From positions 1 through 64,000 of the forward strand of contig WNYE01000074.1 in NCBI GenBank assembly GCA_021396245.1: a stretch of DNA of 64,000 nucleotides. Direction: 5' to 3'. Under the pieces are notes generated by a model. That model did no database searches. It saw only the letters and a program-made list of their open reading frames with translations, and had not been told where the DNA came from. Numbering within the stretch: the first letter of the stretch is position 1; each line of letters begins with the position of its first letter. Position numbers and translations under genes: made by a program. Below are positions 1-9,663 of this stretch, piece after piece. The stretch is from Sporothrix humicola (lineage: Eukaryota; Ascomycota; Sordariomycetes; Ophiostomatales; Ophiostomataceae).

Positions 1-74
<74 letters not shown>
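1..74. repeat. 74-base poly-C run at window edge
   Basis: Positions 1-74 are uninterrupted C. The run lies inside, or directly at the end of, an otherwise intact reading frame (the APSES factor), so it probably marks an assembly gap or a filled-in homopolymer rather than natural sequence. A real mononucleotide tract is possible. Nothing can be annotated within it. Confidence 0.95.
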
Positions 75-2296
75 ACGGAGTAGGGGCAAAAAAGAAAATG
101 CTTACACGAAACGATGTCATCGCTACTCTCCCGGCTCTTTTGGCTGCTACCAACAAAACCATTGGGCTCACCGTCGGCTGCATCGTTGTTGATGCCCTCG
201 CCGGCAGTGTTGCCTCCGACGCCAAAGTCCAGTGGTCGTAGGCCCTGCCGGTTCGGCAAGTTGGGATCTGCGCACACTTCCAGTAATTGCGAGATAATGC
301 TGCGATTTCCGATCTTGGCAGCAATGTTCAAAGCCGTGTCTCCGGCCTTGTCTTGTGCGTTGACAATTTCGCTCATAAACCGGGCGAGGCCAAGCTTTGC
401 AGGAGCAGAGGAAGAGAAATTTCCATTCATACTGGATTGAAGAACCTGGCTGCTGGGCGCACTTCCCTGCCGGACAACCCATTCTAGAAGACACTGGAGA
501 TAATATCGGCTGGCAGCGCTCCTCCCTTTAACAGAGCTCGTTACGGCAATGTGATGCAGCACCGTCCTTCCCTTGGCATCTCGTACTTCAATGGTGCTGC
601 CCAGGACGTCCAGGAGGTCTGGCATGGAGTTGTGCTCGTGGGAGTTCGTCACTAGGCACGCACGCATCAGGGCCGTTTCACCAACAGCATTGACGCGGAA
701 TGGGTTTGCGCCGCTAGCAATCAAGGCGCGGAGTAGAGGCATTCTCGATAATGTTGCTGCCCAGTGCAAAGCAGTGTGGCTCTGCGCATCAATTGGCATA
801 TCTAGCTCAGATGGACTCATGCGACGCAGTATATCGTACCGAGACTGGTCCGTACCACTCGAGTCCATAAACAAGGACATGAGCGTGTTGCGCTTATTTT
901 CTGCGCCGGGAGAAACTTCGAATGGCAAAGGTGGGAGAGGATTGCGGCCATCCCCAGGCGCATGGAGGTCGAGGCCAGCTTGGCTGTAAATGAACGACTC
1001 ATTCGGCTCTGTCGGGGAACCAGGGAACGCGGCCGCGTTGGCATACGCATCTGCCGAGCCGGAAAAGGCGAAGCTGTCTGCAGGTGTCGCTGTCATTCGA
1101 GCACGCTTTCGAGGAGGCTCGTTGCCGTCGCCGGCATTGGACTGCTGTGTGCTTTGGGGTTGAGACATGTATGACGCGCCATCGTCACGATTGTAATCAG
1201 ATGCGTAACTTTGCTGGGAGTTGGGAAGCTCCTCGCCCTGCATAGAAGGCTGCCGAGTGAAGCTCGGAGCTCGCGCAAGACTCCCTCTGTCCGCCTGGCC
1301 GCTTGCGGGTCGGTTTCGCGGGCCGGGTGAGTCGAAGCGAGCCTTGCTTATGATTCCGACCATGTTGGACGCGGTGTTGGATATGCCCTTGAAAAACGTG
1401 CCAGACGCGCCGTTTGTCCGACTCTCGTTGCTTGCGTTGTAGAGTCTTTTCCGCTGGGCAGCCATTGCCTGTTCTTTGGTCGGCGTGTTGAAGTTGCCTT
1501 GACCAGCGATACCACCATCTTGGCCCATGTCGTAGGTCAAGAGAGGACGAAGAATCTCCTCAACCCCGTATTGCCGACACACCTCGACTCCGCGTTCGAA
1601 TCGGATCCAGGTACCTTGGTATTTACCATATCCGCCCTGGATCTTCTCGTGCTCTCCTGTCTGAATTTCTTTCTCGAGGATCTTGGTGCGTTTGCCTTTG
1701 TCAACCCCGGCGACCTTTAGGATCTGTGTGGCATTGAGCCAGGAGTCGTGACGGCGGCGCATGACGGCTATGCCGTTGACCTCCATCTCGTAGACATTGG
1801 TATTGGAGTAAACGGCCTGGGAATCATTGTTAGTAGATGGGTACCAATGGCATAAACAGAGCACCACAGGGGCGAGATTGTATCATACTGAGTAGATTTT
1901 CATCGGATCATCTTCTTCAGGTTTTGGCTGGGAGGACTCGGCAAAAGGCCTATAACCAGATGCTGATAAAGAACCGGCCTGCTGTGAGGCGTGAGGGTTC
2001 ATTGCAAAAGATTGCTGTGAAGACTGCGATTGCTGCGATGCCGAAGGCATTTGAGCAACGCCACTTAAAGAGTTGTTGGAAGGATTGTCAAATGGGGCGC
2101 CGGCTGCCAAGTGCGGCGCGTGTGATGAGTGTGACGGCGGCTGCGATGCTGACAGCTGTGACGAGGATATCGCTGGAGACGGAACCGTGACTGTTGTTTG
2201 TTGGGCCTGCGGCTGTGTCTGCGGGAGACCGCCAGGAGCTGCCGAAAACGATGCGCGGTGGGAATGGATTGAGGTGGTCACAGTTGCCGAGGCCAT
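75..2296 (-). CDS. APSES (KilA-N) transcription factor with ankyrin repeats, Mbp1/Swi4 type, C-terminus missing
   Basis: The model is exon 1 2296-1889, intron 1888-1817 (GTATGA...CAG) and exon 2 1816 to the C run. The first in-frame ATG is at 2296; the frame is open upstream to a stop near 2358 but has no earlier ATG. Residues 1-136 are a Q/S/P-rich low-complexity tail. Residues about 137-232 form the KilA-N DNA-binding domain, with RRRHDSWLNATQIL and KIQGGYGKYQGTW. Residues about 470-690 hold ankyrin-type repeats (TALHWAATLSRMPLL, DTALNIAAKIGNRSII), the layout of Mbp1/Swi4/Res proteins. In that family such proteins are the DNA-binding subunits of MBF/SBF, which drive G1/S transcription with a Swi6 partner. 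The expected C-terminal coiled coil is not in the window. A GTAAGC at 105-100 may be a donor, so the frame just before the C run could already be intron. Mbp1-type versus Swi4-type cannot be settled here. Confidence 0.9.
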
Positions 2297-3226
2297 ACAG
2301 GGCGAGTTTTTGGACACCGAGAGGAGGACGGTATGGCAAAGACGTGTGCTCGAAGCACGTTAGATGTCGATATCAAAGCAGTCAACAAAAGGTAGGAAGG
2401 CGAGGAAGGAGATGAAATTTAGCAAGCGTGGAAAGATGGCGACCGTTCGAGGCCGGGAGAAAAAGTGCAGAGGGAATGAAGAAACGTTAAGGGGAGTTTG
2501 ATAACACAGAAAAAGGCGAAAGGGCGGGCGTTGTGTGGGTAAGTATTTTGTGTGAAAGAAAGCAAGTGGTCGCTTTAATTGAGGACAGGGACTAAGTCGA
2601 CGACAAAGAAGTTCGATGGATCGTGCAAAGAATGCAAACTTGGCACGGACGTACTCCGTTGTGAGTGGGAAATCAATTAAAGTCGAGGTGTCGCGCGGAC
2701 GTGTCGCTTTCGTGATTTCGTGTTCAAGTTTCTGTGCATGCCCTTGCCGCACGACGCGCCTGCTCATTTTAGGGGCGGGGGGAGTGCAACGAAGGGGTCA
2801 ACTTACCAGCCAATAGAAAAGAGGTTATGGGGTCCATTATGCCTATACTGTGCTCCGTACCTTGCGCACAGTGCTAATCTGGGTGGGGAATTGTAGTAAT
2901 TGAGATTGCTTCTGTATTTTATTGTTGACTGGTCCCTTTGCCACATTACTCCGTCCACAGCCAGCCATTTAGTACACAGTGTAACTAAGGACAATGGGAA
3001 CTCTTCAGCTGCTCTCCAGAAATGTTCGCAATACTGCCTTAATAGTATCATCGAACCCCAGACGACGGTACGACGTACAAAGTATGATAATCAACACAGG
3101 AAAAAAAGAAGAAGAAGAAGAACAAAAAAGAAAACAACACTCGGCTGGAACCACCAGGCACCTTCCGATAATAGCAAAGGGTAGAAAGGCACGTTCTGGC
3201 TACATACCTGAAGTCAACAAGCCGAC
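2297..3226. other. Divergent intergenic/promoter region
   Basis: This 0.9 kb stretch lies between the start codons of the APSES factor (minus) and the LYR protein (plus). It carries a purine-rich GAA/A tract at about 3098-3137. A GTAC-GAC-GTAC motif is at 3068-3078, with partial TACTCCGT forms near 2651, 2851 and 2946. I see no convincing ORF. Confidence 0.6.
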
Positions 3227-4306
3227 ATGCCATCAGCGGCGAGTTCAAAAAAGATTTGCAACCCTCTCCATGTATACCGCAGCCTGCTCCGCGAGGCCTC
3301 TTATCTACCACCGGTATGCAGGGCTCGCATTGAACCTCGCATCCGCCTTCGGTTCATAAGGAACAAACGCGACCAGGCACCAGGCGAGCGCCTTCGTCAG
3401 GCTCTTCACGAGTATCGAAACCTCAGGGCCGCGAATCGCGGTGACATGGACCGGATGCGCAAGGTCATGTTGCTAACATTTGGCCGCACTGGCTGGAGGC
3501 GCCACGAGCTGCTTGCGGATTTGTGTAAGCCCGACCAGCCGGACAACTCAGCCCAGCTTGAGGACCACCTTCGAGAGACAGAAGCAAACGCTGTCACAAA
3601 CTGGCTGGAAACATGGGACAAGGGAAAAATCCTCATCTTTGCTAAGAGCCAGGCCGGGCGCAACTTGCGTAATTCACCCCGACCAAACCTCAGTGTGAGG
3701 AATCTGGACCCCAGAAAAGCAATCCCCCCAAGGAATATCTGGGGCAAGCCTTTTGCCGAGAAGCCAGCACGCGTGAAGGAGCAAAAATGGTGGAAGCAGT
3801 GCGTCAACCGCATATTGCCACCTTTACCACGTGGTGAGTGGGAGCTTTTGAAGCAGCTAGCTACAGGCAGTGCGGGCTCACAATGGGCCATACCGTCGAG
3901 GCGAACGCCGGCAAAACCATCTGGAGCTGCTGCATTACCAACACTGGACGGTGGTATTGAGACGTGGGAGTGGGAGAAATACCTTGCAGGCCCTATCAGA
4001 GCTGTCGAACGACCTAACTCTCGGCGCCTCCGACTTGCCTCCCAGCCGGATGCAGTTCCCAGTGGCTCTCCGTTCGATGGCCCGGCCATTGGCTTCCACA
4101 ATTATACGCGGCGATTCTGGCGGCGGCTATATGGAGAAATATGGCAACTGACGGCTGTGATGGAGAAACGCACAGGTGGGAAATCCGGCGGTTGGGATAT
4201 CACATGGGGTGGGACGTCATTGCAGGCGCTACCGCCGACAGCTGCTGGCCTCGAGTTTTTTGAGGGGGTTGATATTAAGGGTGCGTTGCCTCGGCCGGCA
4301 AAGTAA
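3227..4306 (+). CDS. LYR-motif (Cup1-like) protein
   Basis: A single-exon frame of 359 residues. The N-terminus has the pattern of the Complex1_LYR family: VYRSLLREASYLPP at residues 16-29, followed by an arginine-rich helix and the distal Phe-Gly-Arg block (LLTFGRTGWRRHELL). LYR proteins are small mitochondrial adaptors that bind acyl carrier protein and help assemble respiratory complexes or deliver Fe-S clusters. This one has the longer form seen in fungal Cup1-like LYR proteins, with a C-terminal extension of about 250 residues rich in Trp, Arg and Pro. The leading Leu of the L-Y-R triplet is Val here. I infer a mitochondrial location from the family; no clear presequence cleavage site is visible. 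The C-terminal part matches nothing I recognise. Confidence 0.75.
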   Translation: MPSAASSKKICNPLHVYRSLLREASYLPPVCRARIEPRIRLRFIRNKRDQAPGERLRQALHEYRNLRAANRGDMDRMRKVMLLTFGRTGWRRHELLADLCKPDQPDNSAQLEDHLRETEANAVTNWLETWDKGKILIFAKSQAGRNLRNSPRPNLSVRNLDPRKAIPPRNIWGKPFAEKPARVKEQKWWKQCVNRILPPLPRGEWELLKQLATGSAGSQWAIPSRRTPAKPSGAAALPTLDGGIETWEWEKYLAGPIRAVERPNSRRLRLASQPDAVPSGSPFDGPAIGFHNYTRRFWRRLYGEIWQLTAVMEKRTGGKSGGWDITWGGTSLQALPPTAAGLEFFEGVDIKGALPRPAK

Positions 4307-4432
4307 TATTAAACATCAAACGTCAAAAAGTCTGCCAAGGTACCGAGTACAGATGCACCACAAACCAGCATCGAAGAAAGAGAAATATAAGCCCTAGAAA
4401 TAGAATAATAGATATTCTCGGTCGTCCTTTAT

Positions 4433-4458
4433 CTCCTCCTCCTCCTCCTCCTCCTCCT
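4433..4458. repeat. (CTC)n microsatellite
   Basis: About 26 bases of perfect CTC/CCT trinucleotide lie between the convergent ends of the LYR gene and the acetyltransferase gene. They are followed by CTTCTTCT. The tract is non-coding. Confidence 0.9.
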
Positions 4459-4476
4459 ACTTCTTCTAACATGAGG

Positions 4477-5096
4477 CTATTCACCTTTCGCCAGCTTCAC
4501 GAGGCCCTCGCCATCAACACGCATGCCCACCCATTCATTCATCATAGTGGCCCCAATACTTTCGTAGAACTTGATGCTCGGCTCGTTCCACTTGAGAACG
4601 CTCCACTCAAGCCGGCCCCCGCCCATTGCGACTACTTCCTTCGCCAGTGCTGTAAGCAGCTTTCGGCCATAGCCCTTCTTTCTTTGCGACGAGCTTACGA
4701 AGAGATCCTCGAGATAGATGCCGGGCCGAGCGCGCCATGTACTGTAGTTGTAGAAGTAGAGTGCAATGCCTGCGGCGGTGCCCTCTGGCGTGAAAAGCAC
4801 CAGGCAACGGGCGGGCCGGCTTGGAGATGTCGGCTCGGTAACTGCCTCGGAGCTGCCAGCTCCATCCGTTGGAGCAAAAGCAATGGTAGATATTAGTTTC
4901 TCCTCGGTAGCCTCTACGCTGTCAATAGCGTGCTCGTAGTCCGCAAGCTCACGGATTAACTGAAGGATAGACGTGACATCTAGAACTGTTAATAGGCGGC
5001 GGGACGGACTAAAAGCAGAGGGTGCGTGAGGAAGACCCGGGTTGAAATAGTACCTTCGCGGCGGGCAAAACGAATGGTGGGCTCTTGTGATGACAT
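4477..5096 (-). CDS. GNAT-family N-acetyltransferase, spermidine/thialysine (SSAT-like) type
   Basis: The model is exon 1 5096-5054, intron 5053-4980 (GTACTA...TTCTAG) and exon 2 4979-4477, giving 181 residues. Splicing joins an N-terminal IRFARREDV to TSILQLIRELADYE, the usual first strand and helix of SSAT-like GNATs. The acetyl-CoA-binding motif A follows as VSSSQRKKGYGRKLLTAL (Q/R-x-x-G-x-G/A). Then come RLEWSVLKWNEPSIKFYESIGA and a C-terminal strand. A family of this shape acetylates polyamines or small diamines such as thialysine using acetyl-CoA, in the cytosol. The exact substrate cannot be read from sequence. A short Ser/Pro-rich loop (residues about 55-70) is longer than in bacterial or animal SSAT. 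The GTACTA donor is weak but is the only one that joins the two conserved parts in frame. Confidence 0.85.
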
Positions 5097-6352
5097 GGTG
5101 GCCATGATTATACTTGTGGTCGGGTGGGTGGTTGTGAATAAATACGAATATGCACGGTACGGCCGTTATCTTTTTTATTGCGTTGAAATGGCTGGTGCTC
5201 GAGAATTGTCAGTCAGAATACGCCTTTTCTTTCTTTCTTTCTCCTGTCCCTTTGCTTTGCTTCTCCTTCTTCTTCTCCACATGGTAGCCAATATTTGCCT
5301 CGCCACTCCCTATAAACAGCAGAGGTACGCGGGATGAAAAAAAAAATACTGAACTGGCCTTGGAAAATGGTCCTCCAACATATCGTGCAAATATATGATC
5401 TTACAATTTTCTAGGGACGGGCGCCGTAGTAGCCAAGTAAGACTGTGAGCTTTGTCTTTTCTTTTCTTTCGAATACGACGAACGTTGGTGCCAATGCGGG
5501 GAGTTATGAGTGAGAGTGACAGTGAGAATAAAGATGAAGGAGTCAGGGCGGCATGAAGGACGAGAATGGGCATGCAACTGAGAGGGCACAGCAAAATGCA
5601 GCAACTAGTGTTTTTTAAAGCAATCCAGTGGAGCGCACCCAGCCATTCTACACTGTCAAGATGCACGCCCTTCGGGTTGACAGAGCTTGCCGAAGTAGGC
5701 AGGTAATATGTCCCACTTTTATTCTCCAGCTTTCCTACAGCATTAGACATCATGCGGATTGAGACCTTTTCACAAGTTCACAGGCTTACTGAACACTGAA
5801 CCTGTAGGTCAACAGGACAAGACGCACGCTGATTTGATGGAACTGTAGGGCTGACAGAGGAGCCATGGCACCTCGATGGGCGTCAGCATCAGATGGCTGA
5901 GGGCATGAGTCCTTTCTCTTTTCACCTTTTCTTTTCTTGTTTTCTCGTCTTTTTTTGTCCTCGTCTTTTCTTATCTTGCCCTTTTCTTTTCTTCTTCTCA
6001 GCCCCAGGAATACGTCGTAGGACATGCACTACTTATTATGATACCTCCCCCAGGGACAATTTCACGGCGTTGTTCCAACTTGTGTTCTCGTATTATCGCT
6101 GCCCAATCCACATTCCTTTAGGTACGGAATACAAACACTCCAACACAGAAAGCGCCACTAGGGTTGTTTGACCTGCTTCCGATCGTGCATCTAGGCACCT
6201 CCCGCCATTATTCTTTGGTGTCTGTGTTAGTACTACTTGACTACGGCTGCTTGGCAGGCTTTGTGCAGGTTTCGTACCCCAAATCGTCAGGAGGCACTCG
6301 CTCCTTCCCCAGCAACTTCACAACGGACTCTGTACACAGCCAGCAAAAAACA
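5097..6352. other. Divergent intergenic/promoter region with CT-rich tracts
   Basis: This 1.25 kb stretch separates the acetyltransferase (minus) from the phosphoesterase (plus). Plus-strand CT-rich tracts occur at about 5217-5280 and 5908-6000. The frames here (for example 5310-5753 minus) are compositionally biased and resemble no protein I know. Confidence 0.55.
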
Positions 6353-8552
6353 ATGGCGACTGCCTCAATTTCCTCTGACGGCACCGACTTTGCCACATTC
6401 ACACCCAGTTCCAGCAAGGACTCGCCTCCAGACTTGCGAATCCTCCATTTCAACGATATCTACCACCTGGATCCTTCGTCAGCAGAGCCGGTTGGCGGGG
6501 CTGCACGCTTCCAGACCGCTGTCAATGATTACAGGTCGGCAGAACGGTTCAATGGCCAGCCTGATCTCATCACACTGTTTTCTGGCGATGCATTCAATCC
6601 AAGCCTTGAGAGCTCGGTCACTAAGGGCAGCCATATGGTTCCGATTTTGAACCAGCTCGGGACAGCCTGTGCCTGTGTTGGCAACCATGATCTCGACTTT
6701 GGTGTCAAGCAGTTCGAATACCTCACGGGGAAATGCGCGTTTCCTTGGCTGGTGGCGAACATATTTGACCCAGCCCTCGGCGACGGCATCCCGATTGCCC
6801 ATCTGCAAAAGACGTTTATGATCACAGCATCCAACGGAATTAAGATCGGCCTGGTAGGCCTCGGTGAGCGCGAGTGGCTGGATACAGTCAACGCACTGCC
6901 GCCGGACATTGTGTACAAATCTGCCACGGAAACTGCCAAGCGGCATATCCCCGAGCTAAGGAAGGCTGGGGCGGACTTGATCATTGTCCTTTCCCACGCC
7001 CGGGAACCGAATGATGTGAAGTTGGCACGGAACCTAAATGGCGAAGCGGACCTCATACTCGGGGGCCACGACCACTACTACTCCCACAAATTGGTTAACG
7101 GCACGCATGTTCTCCGTTCGGGCAGCGATTTTAAACAGCTAAGCTATCTCGAGGCCTGGCGGCAGCCCGGTGATACTGGGTCCAAACCCCGCTGGGAGTT
7201 TTCTATTCGCCGCAAAGACATCACTTCGTCCATCGCAGAGGATAAGCCGACTGTTGGCCTTGTCAACGAGCTCACGGCTAAGCTGAAACAAAGCCTTGAA
7301 AAGGCTGTCGGGTGGACAGCGGCGCCCCTCGATGCGAGGTTTACCACCGTTCGAGTCAAAGAAAGCAATCTGGGCAATTTTGTTTGCGATATAATGCGCC
7401 TTCACTACCAGGCGGACTGCGTCATTATGGCCTCAGGGACTATCCGCGGCGACCAAATCTATCCGCCCGGGCCCGTACGTGTCAAGGACATCACTGATTG
7501 CTTCCCATTCGAGGACCCGGTCGTGGTCTTGCAGGTGACGGGACAGGCCATTTTGGATGCCCTAGAGAATGGCGTGTCCTTGTATCCAGCCCTTGAAGGT
7601 ATGTGTTAAGCACTCATGAGATATCTAGACATCGGGGGTCGGAGCCCAAAGAGTAGCAAGGTTTTGGCTGCCATGCTAACGGCGAGGGTGATAGGCCGGT
7701 TCCCCCAGGTCTCCAACATCAAATATGAGTTTGACCCAACCAAGCCGCCCGGCTCCCGCATTACAAAATGGGAGATTGGCGGTGCTCCTGTAGATCTGCA
7801 GAGAACATACGTACTGTGCACGCGAGGCTACATGGCCCGCGGAAAGGGTGAGCGCGCTACCTACCCCCGCCTCAGGCATCACTATATATATGCCGGCCAA
7901 AGCGTGGCACGGCTGTCCCTGGTCTCTTAGATAATCTACTGACCTTTGTCCAATAGACGGCTTTACGAGCCTCCTAGCCAAATCCGAGGGTGGCGTCGCA
8001 GAAGAAATTGTTAACGAAGAAAGTGGTATACTCATTTCCATGATGCTGCGACAATACTTCATGGCTCTGAAGGTTCTTGACCAATGGACGCACTGGAGCC
8101 CATCTATGAAACATCATTGGGGCCGCGTTGTCTCCGACGTTGATCACCACCACCCTCACCTACAGCCCAGCTCGAAGACGTCACCAGTGGCAGCTCCCTT
8201 AGCTAAACAGCAAAAAAATCCGCGCAAGCAGCCCGCGTCAGCCAGCGATGGAGCTGAGGGCTGGGAAGACTGGACAGCAGCGCGACTCCGCCAGAAACGA
8301 TGCAGTGCGATGCCTTTCGAAGAACGTGTCGTAGACAATGCCACGCCGGCTCAAAACACCGAAGAAATGCGCCAGATTGACCGGCAGATGGACATCATGC
8401 GCCGCGTAGCCCATAAGTGGCGCCGCCTGGCCGGCGTTCCAAGCCGGCTCAGTGATACATTGACTGAGGGAGAGTTCCAGGCCGATTGGACCAAGGCCAT
8501 CGCTCCCCGGGTCGAGGGTAGGATTTGTGTGTTGGGGGGTGGGAGCGACTAA
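6353..8552 (+). CDS. 5'-nucleotidase/UshA-family metallophosphoesterase
   Basis: The model is exon 1 6353-7598, intron 7599-7694 (GTATGT...TAG), exon 2 7695-7847, intron 7848-7956 (GTGAGC...TAG) and exon 3 7957-8552, giving 664 residues. The start is the first ATG in a frame that is open but ATG-free upstream. The N-terminal calcineurin-like domain has all metal-binding blocks: HFNDIYH (32-38), SGDAFNPS (77-84), GNHDLDFG (110-117), LSHARE (about 213) and GGHDHYY (237-243). The 5'-nucleotidase C-terminal domain begins about residue 330, with ESNLGNFVCDIMR and the FPFEDPVVVLQVTG stretch. These enzymes hydrolyse nucleoside 5'-phosphates or related phosphoesters using a two-metal centre. No signal peptide or GPI signal is visible, so an intracellular protein is likely, unlike secreted ecto-5'-nucleotidases. 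The last 170 residues are a basic, low-complexity tail of unknown role. Confidence 0.9.
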
Positions 8553-8555
8553 GGA

Positions 8556-8572
8556 TACGGAGTACGACGTAC
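8556..8572. repeat. GTAC-N3 heptamer array (GGA and GAC spacers)
   Basis: TACGGAGTACGACGTAC lies four bases after the stop codon of the phosphoesterase gene. It is built from GTAC tetramers spaced by three bases, the same unit that recurs in other intergenic regions. Confidence 0.7.
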
Positions 8573-9365
8573 ATTCGCGCACATTGCGCCTTTTCTACTG
8601 GTGTTAAATATGTTAACAAAGATACAAAGCGGGCCGTGTCGAATGCAAATGAACGGAGGCGAAAATATGGCCACATCAGACATTTATGCTCCATCTAGCT
8701 TAGCTGTATACCTGGTCTGGATGTAATTTATATGTATTTTTTGCTCCTCAATTGGAGCTTAATGGCACACCAATACGTCGTACAGGGGCTTAACAGTATA
8801 ATCTGGGCGTTTTTTGTCCTGTTCAATCGTTTGATACAAGTGCCCAGGATGAATGCATTACGTCGTCTAATACGGAGGTGCATTGTCAAAAACTTGAACC
8901 GATTTCGTGCACATTTAAATACCCCACACTCCGATGCCATCATTGTCCACTAATTCATCCTCCACAATTGGTGCATTCTAATAGCGTTAAATTCATATCA
9001 CTGAAGCACCCCATGCAGGCTCCATACATACTCCGTATTACACAGCATGCATATCGATGGGGTCATCGGTGATTCGGCGTTTGGCAGGCGGCCTACTGAC
9101 CCGACAAAGTAAGGCCCCAGGCCCCCAAGTAATCTTACGGCGAATTAGCATAGGACAACCATTCCAGAAGTTTGTGATGGAGAAACGTCGGTTTGAGCAA
9201 CTCTGTCTATATCTCGCGATGGCCCACCTAATGCCAACCGCTGAACCGTGTTCTTAGAAGGGCCTGTTCCCAGGGCTCTTTCCAGGAGGTGGCTTTGCAC
9301 CAAATTCTGATTTTCTCCTTCCTAATACACCATTCGGGGCTATCCACATCAGATTCCCGTTCTTT

Positions 9366-9396
9366 GTACTCCGTACGTCGTACTCCGTCGTCGTAC
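9366..9396. repeat. Longest GTAC-N3 heptamer array
   Basis: GTAC recurs at 7-base steps with TCC, GTC and TCC spacers, followed by a degenerate GTCGTC GTAC end. It lies about 270 bases upstream of the SulP start codon. Function is unknown. Confidence 0.75.
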
Positions 9397-9663
9397 AAGT
9401 TCGCCTTTACATTGTTGTCGCTTTGCATCACGTCCGCGTTGTCTGCACCGTGCCACTCGCGCCGCGTGCCCGGTCTCGCTCGTCTGTGTCGACAAGCATT
9501 GCCTCGACAGTGTCGACCTTCTTTGGGCATGCATACCAAATGCCCATCGCTCCTGCAACGCAACCCTTCCCTTTACACCTGCCGGCGCGTGTTTCGACCA
9601 CGGCCATTCGCGGCATCCAACTTCTTCGCACGCGAACCATTGACGGCCCCAACTCCTTGAACC

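Larger units (their letters stand above)
8553..9663. other. Intergenic/promoter region upstream of the SulP gene
   Basis: 1.1 kb without a recognisable gene. The AT-richer part (about 8590-9060) and the 5' leader of the SulP gene carry the densest set of GTAC-N3 motifs in the window: 8556-8572, 8774-8783, 9029-9037 and 9366-9396. Confidence 0.6.

Noticed and set aside
1..74. Poly-C run as a telomere or structural element
   Set aside because: It has no TTAGGG/CCCTAA units; a pure C run is better explained as an assembly artefact or homopolymer.
2297..2317. GTG upstream start for the APSES protein
   Set aside because: A GTG start is not expected for this nuclear fungal gene; the ATG at 2296 is the first in frame.
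5310..5753. 147-codon minus-strand ORF between the acetyltransferase and phosphoesterase genes
   Set aside because: No conserved motif; composition follows the local purine/pyrimidine bias.
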